64,000 bases of DNA from Stenotrophomonas rhizophila (GTDB lineage Bacteria > Pseudomonadota > Gammaproteobacteria > Xanthomonadales > Xanthomonadaceae). Of the stretch, positions 36,209 to 46,695 are shown in pieces. A program made the position numbers and the translations under genes. Each line of letters opens with the position of its first letter. The first letter of the stretch is position 1. Where the stretch lies: positions 1 through 64,000 of the forward strand of contig NZ_RCDC01000008.1 in the NCBI RefSeq assembly GCF_003651185.1, given 5' to 3'. The notes beneath the pieces were generated by a model, which saw nothing but the letters and a program-made list of their open reading frames with translations, was not told where the DNA came from and did not search any database.

Positions 36209-37792
36209 TCACTCCTGCGCGGGGCTGGTCTCGTCGCCGGCCACGTCCTCGTCCTCGCCGCTCATGTCGCCGAGCAGGTCCTGGGTCTGTTCACTGCCCA
36301 GCGTTTCCACGCTGCGCAGGCGGCGCTCGATGGTGCGCGTCTTGCGGCTGGCTTCGCCGAGGCTGCGGCCAACCGTGGTGATCTGCTTCTCGGCTTTTTC
36401 CAGGATGCCGGCAAACTTGCCGAACTCGCTCTTGACCGCACCGAGCAGGCCCCACACTTCGCTGGAGCGCTGTTCGATGGCCAGCGTGCGGAAGCCCATC
36501 TGCAGGCTGTTGAGCAACGCGGTGACGGTGGTCGGGCCCGCCACCACCACGCGATGGTCGCGCTGCAGCAGGTCGATCAGGCCAGGGCGCCGGATCACTT
36601 CGGCGTACAGGCTTTCAGTGGGCAGGAACATCACCGCGAAATCGGTGGTGTGCGGCGGCGCGATGTACTTGTCGCAGATCGATTTGGCCTGGATGCGGAT
36701 CGCGCGTTCGAGCTGCGCGCCCTGCACGCGCACACCGTCAACGTCGCCCTGCTCCTGCGCATCGAGCAGGCGCTCGTAATCCTCACGCGGGAACTTGGAA
36801 TCGATCGGCAGCCAGACCGGCGTGTCTTCGTGGCCGCGGCCCGGCAGGCGCACGGCGATATCGACGATCTCGTTGCTGTCCGGGCGTACTTTGACGCCGC
36901 GCGCGTACTGCTCCTGGGTGAGCGTCTGCTCGAGGATGTTGTCCAGCTGCACTTCGCCCCAGCTGCCGCGGTTCTTGACGTTGGTCAGCACGCGCTTGAG
37001 GTCGCCCACACCGGTGGCCAGCTGCTGCATTTCGCCGAGCCCGCGCTGGACCTGCTCCAGCCGCTCGGAGACCAACTGGAACGAAGCACCCAGGCGGGTC
37101 TCCAGGGTCGTCTGCAGCTTCTCGTCCACGGTCACGCGCATCTGGTCGAGCTTCTCGGCGTTGTCGCTCTGCAGGCTCTTGAGCTGCTGCTCGAGCGTGG
37201 CACGCATCTCGCCGATACGCTGCTCGTTGCGCTGGGTCATCTCCTGCAGGCGCAGGCCCAGCGATTCACCCAGGCGCTGCTGCGACTGCCCGGTTTCCTC
37301 GCGGCCCAGGCGAGCGTCTTCTGCCAGGGCCTGGCGCAACGCGGCCATGTGGCTGTCGGTGCGCGTGGTCAGTTCCACCAGCTGCTGGCCGAACGCTTCG
37401 ATGCGCGCCTGCTGCTGTTGCCCGAACGCTTCCAGCTGCGCACGCACTTCCTGCATGCGCAGGGCCAGCAGGTCGCCGGTGCGCTGCTGGCTGAGCGTGC
37501 TTTCCTCGCGGGCCTTGCGCGCGTCTTCACCGAGCGCATCGCGCAGCAGGTCCAGCCGCTGGTCGGTACGGGTGGAGAGATCGGTCAGCGCGCGCGCGAA
37601 ACTTTCCAGCCGGGCATCCTGCTGGCGGCCCAGGCCTTCGAGCTGCTCGCGCAGTTCGCTGCGGCCGACCCGCGCTTCCTCGCGCAGGGTCTGTTCAAGG
37701 CCGCCGTTGCCGGAACGCCGCAGCAGCGCGAGCAGCTGCAGCACGAGGACGGCACACACCAGGCCGCCGAGGATGAGGAATTCGGTTTGCAT
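36209..37792 (-). CDS. rmuC: DNA recombination protein RmuC
   Basis: 527 residues: an N-terminal membrane anchor (FLILGGLVCAVLVLQLLALL), a long coiled coil over about residues 35-235, then the RmuC nuclease-like domain (about 250-480) with KNRGSWGEVQLDNILEQ, LPIDSKFPREDYERL and FLPTESLYAEV. RmuC limits DNA inversions between inverted repeats. The acidic tail (about residues 505-527, SGEDEDVAGDE) is variable in the family. Confidence 0.94.
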   Translation of the reverse strand: MQTEFLILGGLVCAVLVLQLLALLRRSGNGGLEQTLREEARVGRSELREQLEGLGRQQDARLESFARALTDLSTRTDQRLDLLRDALGEDARKAREESTLSQQRTGDLLALRMQEVRAQLEAFGQQQQARIEAFGQQLVELTTRTDSHMAALRQALAEDARLGREETGQSQQRLGESLGLRLQEMTQRNEQRIGEMRATLEQQLKSLQSDNAEKLDQMRVTVDEKLQTTLETRLGASFQLVSERLEQVQRGLGEMQQLATGVGDLKRVLTNVKNRGSWGEVQLDNILEQTLTQEQYARGVKVRPDSNEIVDIAVRLPGRGHEDTPVWLPIDSKFPREDYERLLDAQEQGDVDGVRVQGAQLERAIRIQAKSICDKYIAPPHTTDFAVMFLPTESLYAEVIRRPGLIDLLQRDHRVVVAGPTTVTALLNSLQMGFRTLAIEQRSSEVWGLLGAVKSEFGKFAGILEKAEKQITTVGRSLGEASRKTRTIERRLRSVETLGSEQTQDLLGDMSGEDEDVAGDETSPAQE

Positions 37793-37829
37793 GCGCCAAG
37801 TGTAGGCCGCGGCGGTCTCATTGGCTGCG

Positions 37830-38837
37830 TCAGAACCCTTCGAGCACGAGCTTGCCGCGCGCGCGGTGGCTCTCGATCAGGGCGTGCGCCTGGCGCAGGT
37901 TGGCGGCGTTGATGCGGCCGTAGTGCTCGCCGAGCGTGGTGCGCAGCACGCCCGCGTCGATCAGCGCGGCGACGCGCTCAAGCAGGTCGTGCTGGCGCTG
38001 CACATCGGGCGTGTTGAAGCTGGAGCGGGTGAACATCGATTCCCAGTGCAGGGACAGGCTCTTGCGCTTGAGCGCCATCACGTCGAGCTGGCCGGGATCG
38101 TCGATCAGCGCCAGCTGACCCTGCGGCGCCAGCACGGCAACGATCTGATCGTAGTGCTGGTCGGTATGGGTCAGGCTGGCCACATGGCTGACCTCGGCGA
38201 TGCCCAGGCGCTGCAGGCCTTCGCTCAGCGGCTGGGTGTGGTCGATCACATGGTGCGCACCCAGCGCGTAGACCCAGTCCTGGGTATCCGGGCGCGAGGC
38301 GGTGCCGATCACGGTCAGGCGGGTCAGCTGGCGGGCCAGCTGCACCAGGATCGAGCCGACGCCACCAGCGGCGCCGATCACCAGCAGGGTCTGCCCTTCG
38401 CCGCCGTTTTCCGCGATGCGCAGACGGTCGAACAGCAGCTCCCAGGCGGTGATCGCGGTCAGCGGCAACGCCGCGGCGGCGGCATCGTCCAGGCTGGCCG
38501 GCTTGTGGCCGACAATGCGCTCGTCCACCAGCTGGTACTCGGCATTGCTGCCGGCGCGGCCGATCGCGCCGGCGTAGAAGACCGCGTCACCGGGCTGGAA
38601 CAGCGTCACCGCGTCGCCCACCGCATCCACGATGCCGACTGCGTCGAAGCCCAGTACGCGCGGCTCGGTGACCGCCACGCCGGTGCGGACCTTGGTATCG
38701 ACCGGGTTTACCGAGATCGCGCGGACCTCGACCCGCAGGTCGCGCGGGCCGGGGGTGGGGATCGGCAGGGTGATGTCCACCAGCGCGGCGGGGTCGCTGA
38801 TCGGCAGGCCATGCTGGGTATAGGCGACGGCTTTCAT
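37830..38837 (-). CDS. Zinc-type alcohol dehydrogenase/quinone reductase-like protein
   Basis: An MDR-superfamily NAD(P)H oxidoreductase of 335 residues. The nucleotide-binding loop is VIGAAGGVGSILVQLARQL; VNPVDTKVRTG and GFDAVGIVDAVG are typical of the ZADH/QOR-like branch without catalytic zinc. The start ATG 38837 faces a LysR regulator across 96 bp, the usual arrangement for a regulator and its target. Confidence 0.9.
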   Translation of the reverse strand: MKAVAYTQHGLPISDPAALVDITLPIPTPGPRDLRVEVRAISVNPVDTKVRTGVAVTEPRVLGFDAVGIVDAVGDAVTLFQPGDAVFYAGAIGRAGSNAEYQLVDERIVGHKPASLDDAAAAALPLTAITAWELLFDRLRIAENGGEGQTLLVIGAAGGVGSILVQLARQLTRLTVIGTASRPDTQDWVYALGAHHVIDHTQPLSEGLQRLGIAEVSHVASLTHTDQHYDQIVAVLAPQGQLALIDDPGQLDVMALKRKSLSLHWESMFTRSSFNTPDVQRQHDLLERVAALIDAGVLRTTLGEHYGRINAANLRQAHALIESHRARGKLVLEGF

Positions 38838-38914
38838 CGGGGGAGATCCGTTGGGGAAGACGGACAGCCTGCGCTTCACGCCCTGGCAGAGAAAGGCGCA
38901 AAATCGGGCAGCAC

Positions 38915-38933
38915 TTTCACTGCAGGAATGAAA
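38915..38933. promoter_or_regulatory. Possible LysR-type operator
   Basis: Inverted repeat TTTCA (38915-38919) and TGAAA (38929-38933) in the divergent gap between the oxidoreductase and LysR genes. Short dyads here are typical sites for LysR regulators. It overlaps the ribosome-binding region of the LysR gene. Confidence 0.35.
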
Positions 38934-39851
38934 ATGGTCCGGTTCGATGACCTCGCCCTGTTTGTCCGCACCGCCGCGCTGGGCAGCTTTTCCAACGCCG
39001 CGCGCGAGGCGGGCCTGCTGCCCGGTCAGGTCGCTGCGGCGGTGGCGCGGCTGGAACGCGAGCTGGACCTGCGCCTGTTCGTGCGTTCCACCCGCAGCCT
39101 GCGCCTGACCGCCGAGGGCGCGCTGTACCTGCCCTGCGCGCAGGAGGTGCTGGCCGCGCTGCGCGAGGGCGAGGCCCGGGTGCGGGGCGCAGATGCCGAA
39201 CTGCGCGGCACGCTGCAGGTCGCCGCGCCCTCGGATCTGGGCCGCAACCTGCTGCTGCCATGGCTGACCGAGTTCCGCGCCGCGCACCCGAAGCTGCAGC
39301 TGCGCCTGCAGGTGTCCGACCAGGTTGCCGATGTATTCCGCGACCCGGTCGACATCGCCTTCCGCCTGGGCCGCTTCGACAACGCCAGCTACGTCGCACT
39401 GCCCTTGCTGCCCGGCAATCGCCGGGTGCTGGCCGCGTCACCGGATTACCTGGCCCGGCACGGTGCGCCGGACAGCCTGGAGGCGCTGAAGGAGCACCAC
39501 TGCCTGCTGTATCAACTGGCTGGGCGAGCCTATGACCGCTGGAGTTTCGAGGCCGATGGACGGCGCACGGTGATCCCGGTGCGCGGCAACATGGTCTGCG
39601 ACGATGCCGACGTGGTCCGGCGCTGGGCAGTGGCGGGAGAAGGCATCGTGTTCAAATCGTGGCTGGATATCTGTGCCGATGTGCAGGCCGGGCGCCTGCA
39701 GGTGCTGCTGGACGGGGCCGGCGACAGCCTGCCGTTGAACCTGGTGTGCCCGCACCGCAAGCAGTTCTCGCCGGCGATCCGGCAGCTGCATGCGATGTTC
39801 GCGCAACGGCTGCAGCCGCTGCTCGCCGGCTTGCCGGCCGGCGCGCGCTGA
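38934..39851 (+). CDS. LysR-family transcriptional regulator
   Basis: 305 residues: an N-terminal winged HTH (LFVRTAALGSFSNAAREAGL, then RSTRSLRLTAEG) and a substrate-binding domain with LQVAAPSDLGRNLLLPWL. ATG 38934 is preferred because AGGA lies six bases upstream; ATG 38928 would abut it. Divergent from the oxidoreductase gene, which it probably controls. Confidence 0.92.
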   Translation: MVRFDDLALFVRTAALGSFSNAAREAGLLPGQVAAAVARLERELDLRLFVRSTRSLRLTAEGALYLPCAQEVLAALREGEARVRGADAELRGTLQVAAPSDLGRNLLLPWLTEFRAAHPKLQLRLQVSDQVADVFRDPVDIAFRLGRFDNASYVALPLLPGNRRVLAASPDYLARHGAPDSLEALKEHHCLLYQLAGRAYDRWSFEADGRRTVIPVRGNMVCDDADVVRRWAVAGEGIVFKSWLDICADVQAGRLQVLLDGAGDSLPLNLVCPHRKQFSPAIRQLHAMFAQRLQPLLAGLPAGAR

Positions 39852-39911
39852 CGCTATCGCCCGGCGCGCGGCTGCCGGACAATGCTCCTCCCCCGTCGTC
39901 GAGTCGCCGCC

Positions 39912-40538
39912 ATGCCGTGGATGGGCATCCAGGATCTGTGGACCTTTGTTGCTGCCGTGCTGGTGTTCCTGGCACTGCCGGGCCCGGGCACCTTCACCCT
40001 GCTCACCGCCACCGGCCGCGGCGGCGTGCGCGGCGGTTACACGGCGCTGTTCGGCCTGCTGCTGGGCGACCAGATCCTGATGTGGCTGGCGGTGGCCGGC
40101 GTAGCGACGCTGCTCAAGGCCAACCCGCTGGTGTTCCACGCGGTGCAGTACCTCGGCGCGGGGTACCTGGTGTGGATCGGCATCGGCCTGCTGCGCCAGC
40201 CGCGCGCCCCGGGCGAGGAAGGTGGCATCCGCCTCACGCCGGGCCACTACTTCCGCCAGGCGGTGCTGATCAACCTGCTCAACCCGAAGGCGATCATCTT
40301 CTACATGGCCTTCCTGCCGTTGTTCATCGATCCGGCACGGCACCAGGGCGTGGTGACGTTTGCGACCATGGGGCTGATCATTTTCGGCATGGGGCTGGCC
40401 TACTGCTCGGTGCTGATCGGGGTGGGCAACCTGCTGCGCCGTCGGATTCTGCAGCACCCGCGTGTCGGGCTTTGGCTGAGGCGGGTGGCAGGGGTGTTTC
40501 TGGTCGGCTTCGGTGTGCGGCTGGGCGTGAGCGGCTGA
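39912..40538 (+). CDS. LysE/RhtB-family exporter
   Basis: An inner-membrane amino acid or metabolite exporter of about 208 residues with five or six hydrophobic segments. FLALPGPGTFTLLTATGRGG and INLLNPKAIIFYMAFLPLF are family signatures. The start may be 39882, 39912 or 39921; none has a strong ribosome site. Substrate not determinable from sequence. Confidence 0.9.
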   Translation: MPWMGIQDLWTFVAAVLVFLALPGPGTFTLLTATGRGGVRGGYTALFGLLLGDQILMWLAVAGVATLLKANPLVFHAVQYLGAGYLVWIGIGLLRQPRAPGEEGGIRLTPGHYFRQAVLINLLNPKAIIFYMAFLPLFIDPARHQGVVTFATMGLIIFGMGLAYCSVLIGVGNLLRRRILQHPRVGLWLRRVAGVFLVGFGVRLGVSG

Positions 40539-40723
40539 GCCCTTGCAGGCAAGCGTGGTGCACGACGACAGGGCGCGTCGCGTTCGGCCGCGGATAGGCA
40601 GCATCATCGCGACGCTCGGTTTTCATTCAAACATTGAGATTCCCCTGCGTACCGGCGAGGTGTCCAATCGGCGCCATCGTCCAACGTCGCCTCACCGGCG
40701 CGTGCGCAACACTGCGGGGACCC

Positions 40724-41080
40724 ATGCCGCCACCTGTCTACTTCGTGCAGCACCTGAGTGGTCATGACGAACGTCTGCTCGGCATGCACACCCGGCGCAT
40801 CGATCTGGCCCATCCAGCCGTGACCCGCATCGTCGCGGGGCTTCAGCCGCTGGACCGGATCGATCTTCGTACGTGCCTGTTCGACTGCCACGCCAGCCTG
40901 GTGCTTGGGCTGCGCCATCGCATCGCCGAGGCCGAAGCGGCGGCGCAGGGCTGGCGTCTGTTCGATGCCAACGGCGTGTTGTGCTGCAAGCGCTTCCCCG
41001 GGGATGCGCAGGTGATCTATCCACAGGGCCATCCACCGCAGGCAGACTGGGCACGCGCCCTGCTGCCGGGCACCGGCTGA
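40724..41080 (+). CDS. Hypothetical protein
   Basis: 118 residues from ATG 40724, seven bases after GGGG. No signal peptide or membrane segment. It contains several cysteines (LRTCLFDCHAS, GVLCCKRFPG) and reads as a compact soluble protein, but I do not recognise a family. A longer in-frame reading starts at 40634 and seems unlikely. It converges on the second LysR gene with a 10-bp gap. I see no clear feature in the 185 bases upstream. Confidence 0.55.
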   Translation: MPPPVYFVQHLSGHDERLLGMHTRRIDLAHPAVTRIVAGLQPLDRIDLRTCLFDCHASLVLGLRHRIAEAEAAAQGWRLFDANGVLCCKRFPGDAQVIYPQGHPPQADWARALLPGTG

Positions 41081-41090
41081 GCCGCACGCG

Positions 41091-41990
41091 TCAGCGCCGC
41101 ATCGCCTCACGCAGATGGTCGATGAACACCCGCAGCTTGGGCGCCATCTGCTCGCGTGCCGGGTAGTAGAGGTGGAAGCCGGCGAACGGCTGCTGCCAGT
41201 CCTGCAGCACGCACTGCAGGCGGCCGGCCGCCACATCGCCGGCGTACAGCGCCTCGAACCCCTGCGCCAGGCCCATACCCCGGGTGACCGCCGCATGGAT
41301 CAGCCCGGCATCGTTGAACACCAGCCGGCCCGCGACCTCGACCTCGAAATCGCGCCCCTCACCGGTGAACTCCCACGCCATCCGCCGTCCGGTGCTGAGC
41401 CGGTGCACGATGCACTCGTGCCCGACCAGGTCGGCCGGGGTCACGGGCACGCCATGCATGGCCAGATAATCCGGCGTGGCCACCACCACCTGGCGTTCCA
41501 GCGGCCCGATCGGCACTGCGATCATGCCGCGGGCCAGGCTTTCGCCCAAGCGGATCCCCGCGTCAAAGCCGCCGGCGACCAGATCGGTCAGCGCGGTCTC
41601 CACGAACAGCTCCACCTCGATCTGTGGATAACGCGCCAGGAAGCCGGGCAGGTGCGGCAGCACCAGCAGTTCGGCAGCGATCCTCGGCACGTTGATGCGC
41701 AGTTTGCCGGCGGGGACATCGCGCAGCTGGTCCAGGTCGTCGAACGCGGCATCGATCCGGGCCAGGCCCTCACGTACCTGCGCCAGGAAGCGCGCGCCCT
41801 GCTCGGTCAGGCCGACCCGGCGCGTGGTCCGTTGCAGCAGCCGCACGCCAAGGTGGGCCTCCAGCGCGCGCACCGTCTGCGAGAGCGCCGAGGGCGATAC
41901 GCCCAGCTCGTCGGCGGCCCGGGTGAAGCTGGCATGGTGCGCGACGCGGGCGAAGGCAACCACGGCGGGCAGAGGATGCTGAGCGCTCAT
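41091..41990 (-). CDS. LysR-family transcriptional regulator
   Basis: 299 residues; HTH in FARVAHHASFTRAADELGV with SPSALSQTVRALEAHLGVRLLQRTTR, the classic form of regulators that act on adjacent oxidoreductase genes. The effector domain follows (GKLRINVPRIAAELLVLPHL). It is divergent from an aldo/keto reductase gene, a very common pair in Proteobacteria. Confidence 0.93.
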   Translation of the reverse strand: MSAQHPLPAVVAFARVAHHASFTRAADELGVSPSALSQTVRALEAHLGVRLLQRTTRRVGLTEQGARFLAQVREGLARIDAAFDDLDQLRDVPAGKLRINVPRIAAELLVLPHLPGFLARYPQIEVELFVETALTDLVAGGFDAGIRLGESLARGMIAVPIGPLERQVVVATPDYLAMHGVPVTPADLVGHECIVHRLSTGRRMAWEFTGEGRDFEVEVAGRLVFNDAGLIHAAVTRGMGLAQGFEALYAGDVAAGRLQCVLQDWQQPFAGFHLYYPAREQMAPKLRVFIDHLREAMRR

Positions 41991-41992
41991 TG

Positions 41993-42007
41993 TGAAGGCT
42001 GGCTTCA
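41993..42007. promoter_or_regulatory. Possible LysR-type operator upstream of the aldo/keto reductase
   Basis: Nearly perfect dyad around TGAAG-GCTGG-CTTCA within the 100-bp gap between the LysR and reductase genes, close to the LysR start as expected for an autoregulatory site. Confidence 0.4.
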
Positions 42008-42030
42008 AGGACGATGCAGGAGCAGCCAGT

Positions 42031-42039
42031 TTATCCACA
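42031..42039 (+). other. Isolated consensus DnaA box
   Basis: TTATCCACA, an exact DnaA-box consensus, in the LysR-reductase gap, 13 kb from dnaA. It could be chance, a DnaA titration site or DnaA control of the reductase gene. Confidence 0.4.
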
Positions 42040-42090
42040 TAGTCCGCAGGAGGATGCTGGTCCTGTTCCTTCCCTTCCCCGGAGTACCGC

Positions 42091-43086
<996 letters not shown>

Positions 43087-43187
43087 CGCCCACCGGCCGG
43101 ATCAGGATGCTCGATCCGGCTGATGCTGCCGGCAGCGCGCGCGCGGGAGGACAATGGCCCTCTTTCTGTCTGGATGAACCCTGCCCC

Positions 43188-43598
43188 ATGCGCTGGCTCG
43201 CCCCGCTGTTGCTGCTGCTGGCCATCGCGCCGGCGCACGCCGATGACATCCGCTGCCTGACCGGCGGCAGCCGCCAGCAGATCCACCTCGAATGGAAACT
43301 CCCCGAGGGCACCGCGGACGGTGAGCGGGTCAGCCATGTGCGTTACGCCGGCAAGACCGCGTGGCTGCGGCTGACCCTGGCCTCGCAGGAGAGCACGGTG
43401 CTGGCCGAAGACCGCCCGTGGCAGTTCGACACGGTGTGGGACGAGCACCTGGACGGCAAGGTCATTGGCCACTACGCGATCAGCACCCAAGGCGCGCGCA
43501 TCTATGGCTTCTCCTACACCAACGCGCGCACCGGCCAGCAGACCGCCTTCGGCGAAGACTTCGAGGCGATCACCGACACCGGCTGCCACTGGGAATGA
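43188..43598 (+). CDS. Hypothetical exported protein
   Basis: 136 residues with a clear signal peptide (LAPLLLLLAIAPAHA, cleavage near 19) and a mature part rich in beta-strand-like segments. Two cysteines (IRCLTGG and DTGCHWE), near the two ends of the mature chain, could form a disulfide. No family recognised. 101 bp downstream of the reductase gene on the same strand. Confidence 0.7.
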   Translation: MRWLAPLLLLLAIAPAHADDIRCLTGGSRQQIHLEWKLPEGTADGERVSHVRYAGKTAWLRLTLASQESTVLAEDRPWQFDTVWDEHLDGKVIGHYAISTQGARIYGFSYTNARTGQQTAFGEDFEAITDTGCHWE

Positions 43599-43744
43599 GC
43601 GTCCGGCCTTTGTGCCGGTTTCGTCACCTTCGCCTCAGTCATGCGGGCCGTGCAGCCGCTTACGACGCTTGGCAGTAGTAATGCTGCGCCGCGTTCGGTA
43701 AAACTCGCAGACTTGTCGTTCACAGTCATCCACCGCGAGGCCCC

Positions 43745-45157
43745 ATGTCATTGCTCCGGCGCAAGTCCCTAGACACCGTCACCGTCCATGAAGCCGGCAG
43801 GCAACTGATCCCGACCCTGAGTTGGCCGCACCTGATCGCGCTGGGCATCGGCGCGATCGTCGGCACCGGCATCTACACCCTGATCGGTGTCGGCGCGAAC
43901 CTGGCCGGCCCCGCGGTGCTGATTTCCTTTGCCATCGCCGGCGCGGTCTGCGCCTGCGCGGCCCTGTCCTACGCCGAACTGGCCACGATGATGCCGGCCG
44001 CCGGCAGCGCCTACACCTACAGCTACACCGCCCTGGGCGAGGTGGTGGCCTGGGTGGTCGGCTGGAGCCTGATCCTGGAGTACTCGCTGGTGGTGAGTAC
44101 GGTCGCGGTCGGGTGGTCCGGCTACGCGGTCGGCTTCCTGCACGGCTTCGGGATCGACCTGCCCTTGATGCTGACCGCCGGCCCTCACGTGGAAGGCGGC
44201 TTCATCAACCTGCCGGCGGTGCTGATCACTTTCCTGGTGGCCGGCATGCTGATGGCCGGCACCAAGGAAAGCGCGACCCTCAACGCAGTCCTGGTGGTGA
44301 TCAAGATCATCGCGCTGACCGTGTTCGTGGCGATCGCCCTGCCGCACTTCGATACCGGCCACATGGAGCCGTTCATGCCGTTCGGCTTCGTCAAGTCGCT
44401 GGGCGCCGATGGCGTGGAACGCGGGGTGATGGCGGCCGCCGCGATCATCTTCTTTGCGTTCTACGGCTTCGATGCGATCTCCACCGCCGCTGAAGAAACC
44501 AAGAAGCCCGAGCGCGACCTGGCAATCGGCATCATCGGCTCGATGGTCGGTTGCACCATCATCTACGTGCTGGTGGCGCTGGCCGCCGTGGGTGCGATGA
44601 GCTACACGATCTTCGGCCAGAGCGCCGAGCCGCTGGCGCTGATCCTGCGCGAGCTGGGCAGCCCGGGTGCGGCCAAGTGGATCGGCGCAGCGGCGGTGAT
44701 CGCGCTGCCGACCGTGCTGCTGGCCTTCCTGTACGGCCAGAGCCGCATCTTCTTCGTCATGTCGCGCGATGGCCTGCTGCCGCGTGGTCTGTCCAAGGTC
44801 AGCGCGCGCACCGGCACGCCGGTCGCCACCACGCTGTTCACCGCGGTGCTGGTTGCTGCGCTGGCCGGCGTGGCACGTCTGGATGAGATCGCTGCGCTGG
44901 CCAACGCCGGCACGCTGGCCGCGTTCACCGCGGTGGGCCTGTGCCTGGTGGTGCTGCGCAAGCGCGAACCCAACCGCGTGCGCAAGTTCCGCACGCCGCT
45001 GGCCTACGTGGTCGGCCCGCTGGCGGTGATCGGCTGCGTGTACCTGTTCTTCAGCCTGCCGAGCACCACGCAGTTGTACTTCCTGGCGTGGAACGTTCTG
45101 GGCCTGATCGCCTACTTCGCCTACGGGCGTCGCAATGCGGTGCTGGGCAAGCGCTGA
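43745..45157 (+). CDS. APC-superfamily amino acid permease (CAT/YfnA type)
   Basis: 470 residues with about 12 membrane segments. IALGIGAIVGTGIYTLIGVGA is the APC substrate-binding start of helix 1; ALSYAELATMMPAAGSAYTYSYTALGE and FFAFYGFDAISTAAEETKKPERD are typical of cationic amino acid transporter-like proteins. Its direct substrate is unknown. It ends at an intrinsic terminator shared with the convergent dipeptidase gene. Confidence 0.93.
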   Translation: MSLLRRKSLDTVTVHEAGRQLIPTLSWPHLIALGIGAIVGTGIYTLIGVGANLAGPAVLISFAIAGAVCACAALSYAELATMMPAAGSAYTYSYTALGEVVAWVVGWSLILEYSLVVSTVAVGWSGYAVGFLHGFGIDLPLMLTAGPHVEGGFINLPAVLITFLVAGMLMAGTKESATLNAVLVVIKIIALTVFVAIALPHFDTGHMEPFMPFGFVKSLGADGVERGVMAAAAIIFFAFYGFDAISTAAEETKKPERDLAIGIIGSMVGCTIIYVLVALAAVGAMSYTIFGQSAEPLALILRELGSPGAAKWIGAAAVIALPTVLLAFLYGQSRIFFVMSRDGLLPRGLSKVSARTGTPVATTLFTAVLVAALAGVARLDEIAALANAGTLAAFTAVGLCLVVLRKREPNRVRKFRTPLAYVVGPLAVIGCVYLFFSLPSTTQLYFLAWNVLGLIAYFAYGRRNAVLGKR

Positions 45158-45199
45158 GCGATCGCGCCGGCCACCGGGCCGGCGATGACCGGGTGTGAG

Positions 45200-45226
45200 A
45201 AAGGCAGGCCTTGGGCCTGCCTTTTT
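45200..45226. terminator. Intrinsic terminator after the amino acid permease
   Basis: An 11-bp perfect stem (45200-45210 with 45214-45224) with a TTG loop and a run of T. The A residues on the left side make it usable from the convergent dipeptidase side as well. Confidence 0.88.
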
Positions 45227-45282
45227 CTTTGCGGGCGCTGGTGACGCCGCCCTGCCGGGCAGCGCGCGACGCGCCACTGGCC

Positions 45283-46533
45283 TCAGGGCTTCGCGGCGGC
45301 AACTTTGGCCGCGTGATCCTGTGCCTGCTGCATGACGCGCAGCAGGTTGCCGCCCCAGATGCCGGCGATCTGTTTCTCGCTGTAGCCCTTGCGCAGCAGC
45401 CACGCGGTGATCTTCGGCAGCTGGCTCACGTCGGGCAGATCGGCCAGGCCACCGCCGCCATCCCAGTCCAGCCCGATGCCCACGTGTTCGGGGCCGACCA
45501 CGTTGAGGATGTGCTCGACGTGGGCGAAGAAATCGTCGAGCGTGGCCTTGCGCAGCGCAATGCGCCGGTCGATCTCCTCCAGCCCCTTCTTCAGCGCGAC
45601 ACCCTGCTGGATGCTCATGCCGTCGTAATCGGTGCCCAGCTGCGCCATCAGCGCCGTTTCGGCCGCCTTGCGCGCCTCGCTCTTGGCGGTGTCGATCAGA
45701 TAACCACCATAGGCGTTGACCTGGATCACGCCGCCGGCCTTGGCCAGCCGCTTCAGGCGCACATCGTCGAGGTTGCGCGGATGGTTGTAGATCGCCTTGG
45801 CCGAGCTGTGCGAGAGCACGAACGGCACCGGCATGCGCTCGATCAGATCATCGAACACCGCATCGGAGGCATGCGACTGATCGATGACGATGCCCAGCCG
45901 CACCGCCTCATCCACCAGCGCCTTGCCGGCCGGACTCAGGCCCTTCCACTCGGCGCCTTTGGGATCGGTGGCCGAATCGGCGAACTCGTTGTTGGCGAAG
46001 TGCACCGTGCTGAGCAGGCGCAGGCCGGCCAGGTGGTAGTAACTGAGCAGCGTGGGATCGTCGACCAGCGGGCTGGCGTTCTCCATGCTGATGTAGACCA
46101 CGCGCTTGCCGGCGGCCTTGATGCGCGCGGCATCGGCGGCGGTCAGTGCGAGCTGGAAGGTGTCCGGATGCGCGGCGAGCATCTCGCGGATCTCGGTCAG
46201 CCGCAGCAGGCCGGCATCACGATCATGCTGGTGCGCCTGCGCGCTGCGGTCGCCCTGGTCGGTGTAGATCGCCCAGAAGCCGCCGTCGAGCGCGCCTTCG
46301 ACCATGCGCGGGTAGTCCACCTGCGACAGCGCGTTGTGGTCGTGCCGCTGGGTGATGTCGAAGCCGTCGCGGTGGAAGTTGGCCGGTGTATCCAGATGGC
46401 TGTCCAGCGTCAGCAGCCGCTGCTGCAACGCGGACGCCTTGGCCAGTTCCTGCGGGGTGAACGCGATGGCGTGGGTGGCCAGCGGCGTGCACAACGCCAG
46501 CGAGACCAGCAAAGACAGACTGCGCAACGTCAT
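45283..46533 (-). CDS. Exported M19-family (membrane/renal-type) dipeptidase
   Basis: A zinc dipeptidase of 416 residues with a signal peptide (LVSLALCTPLATHAIA). Zinc ligands are in LTLDSHLDTP (HxD) and VYISMENASPLVDD (Glu), with VIDQSHASDAVFDDL and VLSHSSAKAIYNHPRNLDD giving the histidines. It cleaves dipeptides, some with D-residues, in the periplasm. The permease next to it is convergent, so no operon is implied. Confidence 0.92.
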   Translation of the reverse strand: MTLRSLSLLVSLALCTPLATHAIAFTPQELAKASALQQRLLTLDSHLDTPANFHRDGFDITQRHDHNALSQVDYPRMVEGALDGGFWAIYTDQGDRSAQAHQHDRDAGLLRLTEIREMLAAHPDTFQLALTAADAARIKAAGKRVVYISMENASPLVDDPTLLSYYHLAGLRLLSTVHFANNEFADSATDPKGAEWKGLSPAGKALVDEAVRLGIVIDQSHASDAVFDDLIERMPVPFVLSHSSAKAIYNHPRNLDDVRLKRLAKAGGVIQVNAYGGYLIDTAKSEARKAAETALMAQLGTDYDGMSIQQGVALKKGLEEIDRRIALRKATLDDFFAHVEHILNVVGPEHVGIGLDWDGGGGLADLPDVSQLPKITAWLLRKGYSEKQIAGIWGGNLLRVMQQAQDHAAKVAAAKP

Positions 46534-46588
46534 GACGCCTCACCTTGGTTGGGAAGCGTCAGACCATAGCGCCGAGAGGACAACAAAC

Positions 46589-46662
46589 GGTAGTGCCGGC
46601 CGCTGGCCGGCTCCCCGCGACAATCGGAGACCAGGAGGAGCCGGCCAGCGGCCGGCACTACC
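46589..46662. repeat. SMAG repeat dimer (inverted pair)
   Basis: Two 26-bp arms, 46589-46614 and 46637-46662, are perfect inverted copies separated by 22 bases. Each begins GGTAGTGCCGGC and is itself a hairpin (GCCGGCC-GCT-GGCCGGC). This is the paired form of the GTAG-headed SMAG element. It lies between the dipeptidase start and the rlmI stop. Confidence 0.88.
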
Positions 46663-46695
46663 CGATGCCTAACGTGGCCGGAATTCCGGTGCGGA

